DNA of 9,921 bases from Candidatus Hodarchaeota archaeon (GTDB taxonomy: Archaea; Asgardarchaeota; Heimdallarchaeia; Hodarchaeales; YT1-057): NCBI GenBank assembly GCA_016839955.1, contig JAEOTI010000731.1:1-9921 (forward strand), written 5' to 3'. Positions 1 to 5,847 of the stretch are shown in pieces. The translations under genes and the position numbers were made by a program. Within the stretch, counting starts at the first letter, position 1. Each line of letters starts with the position of its first letter. Below the pieces are notes generated by a model that was given only the letters and a program-made list of their open reading frames with translations, was not told the origin of the DNA and did not search any database.

Positions 1-333
1 ATCATCTGGAACCCGATTGAGGCGAACCCTGCTAACTATAAAATTTATCGCAACGGAAGTATCTTAGATTCTGATAATTGGGATGGTTCCTCAATCAGAA
101 TTTACCCAACAACATCATTAGTAGGAACGTATAACTATACCATCGTTGTATACGATGAAACTGTGAATTGATTAACTGACACTGTGTTTGTTTATGTCCA
201 ACCCAAGCCCCAAACAAATGATGATGAATCCTCAGTGATTCCTGGTTTTGATGTGATCTTTGTATTACTTGGATTGACATTCATCTTCCTTAGAACACAA
301 CAATTTCGACGACAAAAGACAGCAGAATCATAA
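1..333 (+). pseudogene. C-terminal part of an Ig-like surface protein, interrupted by in-frame TGA
   Basis: The reading frame enters from the left edge and runs to TAA at 331-333, with one in-frame TGA at 169-171. Before the TGA it encodes an Ig-like or fibronectin-like beta domain, with an NP..Y.IY.NGS segment and a YNYTIVVYDE strand. After the TGA the same frame continues with LTDTVFVYV, which looks like the last strand of the same domain. A short polar linker follows, then IPGF, a hydrophobic helix and an Arg/Lys-rich tail. That tail resembles archaeal PGF-CTERM sorting signals, so the intact protein would be anchored outside the cell. The stop sits at N-*-L, where N-W-L (TGG) would be natural. 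TGA serves as a true stop in neighbouring genes, so recoding is unlikely. A nonsense mutation, a sequencing error or readthrough remain possible. The N-terminal part lies outside the window. Confidence 0.72.
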
Positions 334-359
334 ATCTCAAAATTTGTGTTCATGAAATT

Positions 360-388
360 GAGTAGCGATTTTTCTCGCTGACTCTTTT
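360..388 (+). terminator. Hairpin plus T-tract after the surface-protein frame
   Basis: GAGT-AGCGA at 360-368 pairs with TCGCT at 375-379 and ACTC at 381-384, giving nine pairs with one bulged G (380) and a six-base loop. T residues follow at 385-388, and a second T-run at 391-397. It lies 26 bases after the TAA at 331-333 and touches the end of the converging minus-strand gene. It is oriented to stop plus-strand transcription. Confidence 0.55.
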
Positions 389-1635
389 CATTTTTTTAAA
401 CTAGATTTGACTTTTTGGTTTAATTCAGGGGCGAGAGACTTCAATTGCGCTTTTTCCTCATACTTTTTTGTTTTGAAAATAGGAATACAATATTCTTGTC
501 TTTTCAAAAATAATTGTACCTCATGATATGAATACCTACCTTTACCACCTCCTCCGGTGACATGCTGGTACTTTATGGTTTTTACATCAGAAAAAGAGAA
601 GACTTCTAACTCCTTAATTAAGAAAGAAGTTATTGTCCGGTTAATTATATTCTGAGTAAAATCAAATTCAAGTTTTTCTGAATAAAAATGAAGGTCAATT
701 GAGCCAATAAATAATCCAAGAACAATTATAGTTATGAATAAACCCCAGATGAAGCTTTCAAGGAAATAAGAACGCTTGAGTAAAATAAAATCATCTTTCA
801 AAATTTCTTGAGTTATGAAATAGAACCAAACGAAAGAACATATAATCAATATAGTTGCCAAAAGACGCTCTCGTTTTCGTATGAACCTTTCAGAAATAAA
901 TTTATCAGTTTCTGTTTGATTAATACTTATTTGAGTAAGTGTGTCTCCTGTACTCACAAGAAAATAACGTAAAACTTTCATAAAAGCACCTGAACCTGGA
1001 TCAGGTAATTTTCCTCTATGATTACTGGAGACGTCTGATTTCATAATGTTATTAATCAATTTATTCCATAATTTTATTTCAGTAAAGGCTTCTTTTGTAC
1101 AAACTGAAACTAATGGCACAATATCGCCATTTTTTAGTTGAATTTCTAATTTCTGATACACTGATGAGAATTTATCAAACCTTTTCTTCACTTTGACTTT
1201 TTTAAGCAAAATATCCTTGATTTCATCAAATAAAACTGTTTTCGTTTGTTTAAAGATGAAAAAGCTTTGTGTAATTGTTACTGACTGGTCTTCTTTTGAA
1301 AAAATGACTGTATTTATTATCAACTTATTTGGAGTAATCCAAAATAGGAGATAAAATCCTATGAAGATTAACAGAAAGAAAGAAAGAATACAAGCTAGTA
1401 AAGTGAGCCCAACAATCGATAATAACTGATCTTTTGATATTAAATTCCAGAAATATTTTATCAAAGAATACCCTATTCCACTTAAAATCACACCAAAGAC
1501 TAATGAAAAGACTGCTGTAGTTCTAGCTGCCTTTGAACGTGTAAAAATTAGAGAATGGGGCAGATCTTCCTTTAAATACAAATATTTCGAGCTAAGAATT
1601 TTGTAGTCTTGGTTAAATTGGATTATTCCTAACAT
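388..1635 (-). CDS. Four-helix membrane protein with two similar halves (2TM plus bPH-like domain)
   Basis: I do not recognise a named family for this 415-residue protein. Hydrophobic segments lie near residues 38-62, 71-100, 258-276 and 293-312. Each pair of helices is followed by a beta-rich soluble region with a short terminal helix, at about 103-198 and 313-409. The two halves run in parallel: a strand pair, then a VLFDEIKDILLKK-like segment (FSFSDVKTIKYQ in the second), then an alternating strand (KLEIQLKNGD versus EVQLFLKRQE), then a Lys-rich helix. The soluble parts resemble bacterial pleckstrin-homology-like domains of membrane proteins, by pattern only. A basic cytoplasmic linker joins the halves. 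The start ATG at 1635 lies 27 bases after the creatininase-family gene, so the two are probably co-transcribed. No clear ribosome binding site is visible. The stop TGA abuts the hairpin at 360-388. Confidence 0.8.
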   Translation of the reverse strand: MLGIIQFNQDYKILSSKYLYLKEDLPHSLIFTRSKAARTTAVFSLVFGVILSGIGYSLIKYFWNLISKDQLLSIVGLTLLACILSFFLLIFIGFYLLFWITPNKLIINTVIFSKEDQSVTITQSFFIFKQTKTVLFDEIKDILLKKVKVKKRFDKFSSVYQKLEIQLKNGDIVPLVSVCTKEAFTEIKLWNKLINNIMKSDVSSNHRGKLPDPGSGAFMKVLRYFLVSTGDTLTQISINQTETDKFISERFIRKRERLLATILIICSFVWFYFITQEILKDDFILLKRSYFLESFIWGLFITIIVLGLFIGSIDLHFYSEKLEFDFTQNIINRTITSFLIKELEVFSFSDVKTIKYQHVTGGGGKGRYSYHEVQLFLKRQEYCIPIFKTKKYEEKAQLKSLAPELNQKVKSSLKK

Positions 1636-1662
1636 CTAATGCACAGTTTAATTTCTGAGGTT

Positions 1663-2400
1663 CTAATCTTTAATTTTTCTCTTTTTAAAATACACTTTGT
1701 TGAGTTCTTGAAGTTCAATCTTCATACCCTCCACCATGGCAACAAAAATTCTGTCCATGATATCATCTGATAGTTGATAAGGTCCATCTGATACGCCATC
1801 ACCTAAAACTTTTCGATAATCATCTGAAGAGGCAGCAGCGGGCCATCGTTCTAGTCTTGGTTTTTTTCTCTCAGTTATTGGTGCAACCCTTGTGAACGGA
1901 AAGTTTTCAAACCAACTACCATGATTTGGGGGAAATCCTAATTCTCTTACAATCTTCATGACAGTTGGGTAATTATAGCCACTATAATAATGCACACAGG
2001 CATTAGAGTGATTATTATTGAATTCTATCATTATTTCCGTCAAAAAATCCATGTTTCCACCATGTCCATTATTTAAAAGAATCCTACGAAACCCCTGCTT
2101 CCATAATCCATCGATGATCTCTCTAACCACGGTGATAAATGTAATTGGGGATAAAGTGATAGTTCCTGGGTACGCAGTCCAAACTGAAGACACTCCAAAA
2201 GGTAAAGGAGGAATCATTAAAATTCTCAAATCCTCACACACTTTCTTTGCTACAGCTTCAGGGATGAGAGTATCTGATAAAAGGCTTAAATAACCGTGTT
2301 GTTCACAAGCACCTATTGTAACAATAATTTGATCATTTTTTTCTAAATACTCCTCAATTTCCATCCAATTTAGATCAAAAAAACTTACACGTCTATTCAT
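1663..2400 (-). CDS. Creatininase-family metal-dependent amidohydrolase
   Basis: This 245-residue protein has the hallmarks of the creatininase superfamily, whose members hydrolyse cyclic or linear amides with two divalent metals. The signature GACEQHG gives Glu33 and His35, and Asp43 follows in LLSDTLIPE. NNGHGGN (110-116) supplies His113, and HGSWFE (160-165) supplies the late Glu165. Family members include creatininase, the archaeal formamide hydrolase ArfB of riboflavin/F420 synthesis, and the peptide-processing protein MftE. The sequence does not decide which substrate is used. An ArfB-like role is plausible in an archaeon but is inference. Length is typical of the family. The ATG at 2400 is preceded by a weak AAGGAA and by a 13-codon open frame (2444-2403) that ends two bases before it. 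The gene diverges from the heat-shock gene at 2591 and leads into the membrane-protein gene downstream. Confidence 0.85.
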   Translation of the reverse strand: MNRRVSFFDLNWMEIEEYLEKNDQIIVTIGACEQHGYLSLLSDTLIPEAVAKKVCEDLRILMIPPLPFGVSSVWTAYPGTITLSPITFITVVREIIDGLWKQGFRRILLNNGHGGNMDFLTEIMIEFNNNHSNACVHYYSGYNYPTVMKIVRELGFPPNHGSWFENFPFTRVAPITERKKPRLERWPAAASSDDYRKVLGDGVSDGPYQLSDDIMDRIFVAMVEGMKIELQELNKVYFKKRKIKD

Positions 2401-2512
2401 CTTTAGAATTTCCTTTTTGATACTTTTTTAGTCTCTTTAACCATTTTTCTTTTAATATTGGATGTTTTGAAAGAGATTTTATTAAAACTAATTCTGTGTC
2501 TTGTTGACAATA

Positions 2513-2521
2513 TTTATAAAA
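2513..2521 (+). promoter_or_regulatory. TATA box of the small heat-shock gene
   Basis: TTTATAAAA matches the archaeal box A consensus. Its centre lies about 25 bases before the right arm of the inverted repeat at 2524-2544, so transcription should start near 2541-2543. That leaves a leader of roughly 48 bases ending in a GGAGG ribosome binding site (2576-2580). Confidence 0.6.
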
Positions 2522-2523
2522 TT

Positions 2524-2544
2524 TGGTCGAAATATTCTAGACCA
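2524..2544. promoter_or_regulatory. Inverted repeat at the heat-shock gene start site, candidate operator
   Basis: Arms TGGTC (2524-2528) and GACCA (2540-2544) are perfect complements around an 11-base AT-rich core that contains GAA...TTC. The repeat sits between the TATA box and the predicted start of transcription. Repressors such as the archaeal heat-shock regulator Phr act at this position. No regulator gene is visible in the window, so the role is inferred from position and symmetry. Confidence 0.4.
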
Positions 2545-2590
2545 GACAAATATCAATCAATATGTCAAATAAATCGGAGGAAATACAAAG

Positions 2591-3028
2591 ATGTCACTAA
2601 TGATTTGGAATCCCTTTGAAGAGATGCAGAGGCTTGAAGAAGAAGTAAATCGTATTTTTGGGAAAACTAGAGGAAAGAAAGGTTTAGCACTTTCTGATAG
2701 AGTGTTTTCACCCCTTACTGATGTAAAAGAGACTGAAGATGAAGTTATTATCGAAACTAATCTTCCTGGTATTAAAAAAGAAGACCTTACTATTGAAGCA
2801 ACCCCAGAGTGTGTTGAAATTAGGGCAGAATCTAAAAAAGAGTCTGAAAAGAAAGAAAATGGCAAAGTGGTTTATAAGGAACGTTATGCAAACAAATATG
2901 TGAGAAGAATTAACTTCCCTACAATAGTGAAACCATCAGAATCCAAAACTATTCTTGAAGATGGTGTCCTAAAGATAGTCTTTCCCAAAAGCGAAGAAGC
3001 TAAGCCTGTAAAACTAATCCCTAATTAA
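2591..3028 (+). CDS. hsp20: Small heat-shock protein (Hsp20 / alpha-crystallin family)
   Basis: This ATP-independent cytoplasmic chaperone holds unfolding proteins in soluble oligomers. The 145-residue chain begins WNPFEEMQRLEEEVNRIF, the usual N-terminal arm. The alpha-crystallin domain follows at about residues 40-133. It includes DVKETEDEVIIETNLPGIKKEDLTI, KERYANKYVRRINFP, and the family signature DGVLKIVFPK. The tail ends VKLIPN, a possible weak form of the C-terminal I-x-I anchoring motif. Length is normal for an archaeal Hsp20. The ATG is supported by GGAGG ten bases upstream. The gene is monocistronic, with its own TATA box, a candidate operator and a terminator that overlaps its stop codon. 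This layout fits heat-inducible control. Confidence 0.95.
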   Translation: MSLMIWNPFEEMQRLEEEVNRIFGKTRGKKGLALSDRVFSPLTDVKETEDEVIIETNLPGIKKEDLTIEATPECVEIRAESKKESEKKENGKVVYKERYANKYVRRINFPTIVKPSESKTILEDGVLKIVFPKSEEAKPVKLIPN

Positions 3029-3051
3029 ATCAATTATTAAAGGGATTTTTT
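3016..3051 (+). terminator. Terminator overlapping the hsp20 stop codon
   Basis: AATCCCT (3016-3022) and AGGGATT (3041-3047) form a perfect seven-pair stem around an AT-rich 18-base loop that contains the TAA at 3026-3028. The right arm runs into six T residues (3046-3051). A second T-rich tract follows at 3071-3082. The stem begins inside the last codons of hsp20. Confidence 0.55.
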
Positions 3052-3093
3052 GACTTGGGTGGGAGATTTACTTTCTTTTTTTCAAAAAATAAA

Positions 3094-4026
3094 TTATCTA
3101 AGCTGAAGTGCTAACTTGTGGGTTTGCATATTTATCCACAATTTCTTATCTAAAATATCTAAAAGTTGATCTTCTATTCTTTCTAGTTGCACAAGATTTG
3201 GTGCTTCTACATTTTGGTCAACAGGTGTTACTGGTTGAATTACTAGATCAATTCCATATGGTTCAATTTCTTTTGCTATCCATTTGAGATCATCAATCTG
3301 TGTCTGATTAGTCACAACTATTTTTGCAAAAATATGATTATTCCCTGATTCTAGGAAACTCTGAATAAACTTTAATTCTGAATTTACTAATTCTTTCCAG
3401 CTAACTGCTGCTCCTGCAGTCCTGTCTTTTATGTCTGCACAACAGGTATGAAATAATGTGGCACAATCTTCTGCATAAGAAGGAATGGAAGCATTAGTTT
3501 CTAAATGTAGTGAGAAATCATTCCTAAACAATTTACTCAAGTTTTGAAGAAAATTGAATTGATGAAGTGGTTCTCCACCTGTAATGGAGATTCCCACAGG
3601 TTCTAGGTTATTAAGTCGATTTTGAATTACAGGTATCAGTTTATTCAAAGAGTTTCTAGGTAATTGAAGATTCAATTCTTGAACTACTTCTGATATAACA
3701 TCATGTGGTTTTTTTTCACCAAAAAAAGACGAAGGAGATATTACACAATTTCCTAGTTGAATTATTTTATTGGAAACATCTTTTAATGAAACGGGGTTGA
3801 ATATTTCTTTGAATTCGCCTGATGCAGCCTTTTCTTCTATAAGACAACTCATGGACGGATATTTTCCTATTGAGGTATCACACCATTTACAACCATTTGT
3901 ACCATAGGCAGATTGAGCAAGATTGCATCCTCCAAATCGAATGAATACTTGAGGTTTTAGGAATATTAAAGATGTTCCCTCTCCTTGTAGAGATAGGAAA
4001 ATTTCTGCAAGATTTCCAGTTACCAT
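3094..4026 (-). CDS. queE: 7-carboxy-7-deazaguanine synthase QueE (radical SAM)
   Basis: QueE converts 6-carboxytetrahydropterin to 7-carboxy-7-deazaguanine with a [4Fe-4S] cluster and S-adenosylmethionine. In archaea this feeds preQ0 and then archaeosine in tRNA. The N-terminus carries the family motif LSLQGEG (11-17). Cluster cysteines are C34, C46 and C49, spaced C-x11-C-x2-C and followed by DT, an expanded spacing known in some QueE proteins. GGEP (150-153) binds SAM, and LETNAS (175-180) and the VIQPV segment near the C-terminus are also typical. At 310 residues it is longer than most QueE proteins (about 200-250). The extra length is mainly residues 60-140, between the cluster site and GGEP. 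The start ATG at 4026 lacks an obvious Shine-Dalgarno sequence. The gene stands alone, convergent with hsp20 and divergent from the gene at 4116. Confidence 0.88.
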   Translation of the reverse strand: MVTGNLAEIFLSLQGEGTSLIFLKPQVFIRFGGCNLAQSAYGTNGCKWCDTSIGKYPSMSCLIEEKAASGEFKEIFNPVSLKDVSNKIIQLGNCVISPSSFFGEKKPHDVISEVVQELNLQLPRNSLNKLIPVIQNRLNNLEPVGISITGGEPLHQFNFLQNLSKLFRNDFSLHLETNASIPSYAEDCATLFHTCCADIKDRTAGAAVSWKELVNSELKFIQSFLESGNNHIFAKIVVTNQTQIDDLKWIAKEIEPYGIDLVIQPVTPVDQNVEAPNLVQLERIEDQLLDILDKKLWINMQTHKLALQLR

Positions 4027-4078
4027 TTTTTTGAAGGCCTCTACTAAGCTATTGCTCTTAGAAAAATACCAAGAAAAT

Positions 4079-4088
4079 CTAAATTATT
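4079..4088 (+). promoter_or_regulatory. Possible TATA box for the 4116-5022 gene pair
   Basis: CTAAATTATT lies about 26 bases before position 4110, giving a very short leader ahead of the ATG at 4116. It favours that ATG over the in-frame TTG at 4098, which would lie upstream of the predicted transcript start. The match to consensus is only fair. Confidence 0.3.
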
Positions 4089-4115
4089 GAATTTCAATTG
4101 AGTTGTCGATGGAGA

Positions 4116-4520
4116 ATGTCTACACTTGAGACAGCCTTTCACTATGTTATAATTCCTCTTGACAAAATTAGGCTTCCTAACCCTCGTCGCCAACTTTTAA
4201 TGAAAAGAGAGAGCCATAAAATCAATATTATAGATGAGGAGCTAGTTCCCACTGCAAAAATTGGAAATTATGTTATTTCTGCCTCTATTTTAGACCGTAG
4301 AAATAGATCATTCTTGTTATTCCGTTGTTCATGTCCGGGTTTTCGACGAAGAATTTTATCTATTGCAAAACGAAGTGGTGTTTTGACGAATATAGAGAAT
4401 ATTGAGGGCTTTCTTCTCGCTTCTCCACCTAAAGATTTAGAACTTGACAAGCATGTTTGGTTCGCTATTGCTAATGGACTTCTTGGAGAAGATGTTGTAG
4501 AAAATACTCCTTGGAAATGA
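4116..4520 (+). CDS. Unrecognised 134-residue protein preceding Cgi121
   Basis: I cannot assign this protein to a family. It starts MSTLETAFHYVIIPLDKIRL, continues through a basic stretch (PRRQLLMKRESHK, about 22-34), and has a predicted beta-rich middle (AKIGNYVISASILDRRNRSFLLFR, about 48-70). CSC follows at 71-73, then a strongly basic helix FRRRILSIAKR (76-86). The C-terminal third is acidic to neutral. There is no signal peptide and no membrane helix, so it should be cytosolic. The basic patches would suit nucleic-acid or tRNA binding, which is a guess. An in-frame TTG at 4098 would add six residues. I prefer the ATG at 4116, since GGAG sits too close to it to be its ribosome site and the likely transcript starts just upstream. 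Cgi121 begins 28 bases after its stop, so the two probably share a transcript. Confidence 0.7.
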   Translation: MSTLETAFHYVIIPLDKIRLPNPRRQLLMKRESHKINIIDEELVPTAKIGNYVISASILDRRNRSFLLFRCSCPGFRRRILSIAKRSGVLTNIENIEGFLLASPPKDLELDKHVWFAIANGLLGEDVVENTPWK

Positions 4521-4548
4521 TAACATTATTGAATTAGTTGGATTTCTT

Positions 4549-5022
4549 ATGAGCAACAATACAGATTTTTACATACATTTGCAGGGTGCTACTGTTGAAA
4601 CAGTTCCGGATATTAACAAAATAATCAATCTTATCCAGGATTTTTCGAGCCAACTTCCACTATTCCAAGTAGTGGATGCAAAAACGCTAAGTGGAAAAGA
4701 ACAGGTCATTTCTGCGTGCTGGCATGCCTATAATCATTTTAAAGGAAATATGAAAATTTCTAGCCAACTATCAATCGAAGTCTTACTTTATCTATCAGGA
4801 GTACGACAAATCAGTAAAGCTCTATCTACTTTAGGAATAACCACACAAACAAAAGAGCTTCTAGTGCTTGCTGGGTCAGAAAATCCTTCAAAAATTGAAA
4901 AAGTTGTCAAAGACTTTTTAATAGCTATAAAGGCCACTCCTAAAGAATTTGAAAGGAAGAATCAAAAAGATCTATCAATAGTTTTAGAAAAAACTGCAGA
5001 GACAACACTAATTATTTCTTAA
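4549..5022 (+). CDS. cgi121: KEOPS complex subunit Cgi121
   Basis: Cgi121 is the tRNA-binding end subunit of the KEOPS complex (Kae1, Bud32, Pcc1, Cgi121). The complex makes N6-threonylcarbamoyladenosine (t6A) at position 37 of ANN-decoding tRNAs, and Cgi121 grips the tRNA 3' end. The signature block is DAKTLSGKEQVISACWHAYNHFKG (43-66), then QLSIEVLLYLSGVRQISKALSTLGI (73-97), the conserved segment that contacts Bud32. The 157-residue length is normal for archaea. The start ATG at 4549 has only a weak upstream TTGGA. It follows the unknown 134-residue gene by 28 bases. Its stop lies only 17 bases from the end of the convergent THUMP gene, with no clear terminator between. The other KEOPS subunits are not in the window. 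Confidence 0.85.
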   Translation: MSNNTDFYIHLQGATVETVPDINKIINLIQDFSSQLPLFQVVDAKTLSGKEQVISACWHAYNHFKGNMKISSQLSIEVLLYLSGVRQISKALSTLGITTQTKELLVLAGSENPSKIEKVVKDFLIAIKATPKEFERKNQKDLSIVLEKTAETTLIIS

Positions 5023-5039
5023 TCTGCCTTGATATTACT

Positions 5040-5621
5040 TCAAGAAGTCTTTATTTTCTCTTTCATTAGTTTGGGTATTGATATTACATCGTTTGGTTCA
5101 TGTACTGCTACACCACAAATTTTTCCCAATATCTCAACCCTTATCACCTTTTGAGGTTCTGTAAGATTAACAATACCCTCTAAAGGTAAATTATCGACTA
5201 AATAAGTAATAATATCTTGAGAGTGTAATGTGGAATAACGCTTACGTACTGTAACTCGCCATGATTCATTTTGTCTTATTGAAGCGATTAATGGTTCCAT
5301 AGCAGATAAAATCTGATGATAAGAATAATTTACTCCTTCGGGTAATCCATCTGGGGGCTTTTTTGAAAAAGAAAAAATCCGCATTAAAGGTGTAAAAGTT
5401 AAGCAAGCCATGAAGGAAGGTTGATTTTCAAAAACAAATGTTCTTATCTTCTTCATCACTTCTAGGACATCAGTATTAACAATATCAATAATTGCTAATC
5501 CAGGAATTGAACAATGACGTCTCCGAAGTGTTAACCCTAGATGTTCTGTAAATACATACCAGGCTTCACTCAGTGCATCACGTGTTTGATTACGTTCTGC
5601 GCTGATTAAAACAGCATTCAC
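5040..5621 (-). CDS. THUMP-domain RNA-binding protein, TAN1-like
   Basis: The C-terminal half has the THUMP fold signature: SWRVTVRKRYSTLHSQDIITYLVDN (about 120-144), then VNLTEPQKVIRVEILGKICGVAVHEPNDVISI (151-182). THUMP domains bind the acceptor stem of tRNA. A 193-residue protein with no methyltransferase or thiolase domain matches archaeal relatives of TAN1, the adaptor for N4-acetylcytidine at position 12 of certain tRNAs. That role is inferred by family. The N-terminal half (MNAVLISAERNQTRDALSEAWYVF) is the usual ferredoxin-like partner of the THUMP domain. Translation starts at GTG (5621), supported by GAGGT at 5635-5631 with nine bases between. It is the last gene of the GTPase and zinc-ribbon operon, 25 bases after the ribbon gene. 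It converges on Cgi121, another tRNA-modification gene. Confidence 0.8.
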   Translation of the reverse strand: MNAVLISAERNQTRDALSEAWYVFTEHLGLTLRRRHCSIPGLAIIDIVNTDVLEVMKKIRTFVFENQPSFMACLTFTPLMRIFSFSKKPPDGLPEGVNYSYHQILSAMEPLIASIRQNESWRVTVRKRYSTLHSQDIITYLVDNLPLEGIVNLTEPQKVIRVEILGKICGVAVHEPNDVISIPKLMKEKIKTS

Positions 5622-5646
5622 TGCTGAAATACCTCAGTAGGTAGTT

Positions 5647-5835
5647 TCATTCCTGCTGCTTCATCATCCATGAACTAATTTCAAGATCAATATTTCCACA
5701 CTCTGGACAGGATGGACGAGTAAAAGCGATTCCATCTTCATCGGGGACTTGAACAAATTTCGCTTTCTGGAATCGATTACCACATTTTTTACAAATAAAG
5801 ACATCAGGCTTTTCGACCAATATTCTTTTCTCCAT
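5647..5835 (-). CDS. Small zinc-ribbon protein
   Basis: This 62-residue protein has two CxxC knuckles, CKKC (15-18) and CPEC (43-46), 24 residues apart. Each is followed by G-N, the usual turn of a rubredoxin-like zinc ribbon. It should bind one structural zinc. The N-terminus is basic and the C-terminus ends EISSWMMKQQE, possibly a short helix. Such minimal ribbons often bind RNA or protein partners, but nothing here identifies one. The ATG at 5835 begins 12 bases after the GTPase stop. No Shine-Dalgarno sequence is visible, which suggests translation coupled to the GTPase gene. It lies between the GTPase and the THUMP gene, in one transcript. Confidence 0.82.
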   Translation of the reverse strand: MEKRILVEKPDVFICKKCGNRFQKAKFVQVPDEDGIAFTRPSCPECGNIDLEISSWMMKQQE

Positions 5836-5847
5836 TTTGTTTAGTTT

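Noticed and set aside
169..171. Selenocysteine or Trp recoding of TGA
   Set aside because: TGA ends several intact genes here, no recoding element is evident, and the position suits Trp in an Ig-like strand rather than a redox site.
2557..2865. 102-codon frame antisense to hsp20
   Set aside because: Ser/Phe-rich shadow of the alpha-crystallin coding sequence on the opposite strand.
4098..4115. TTG start extending the unknown protein by six residues
   Set aside because: It lies upstream of the predicted transcript start, and the ATG at 4116 is adjacent and canonical.
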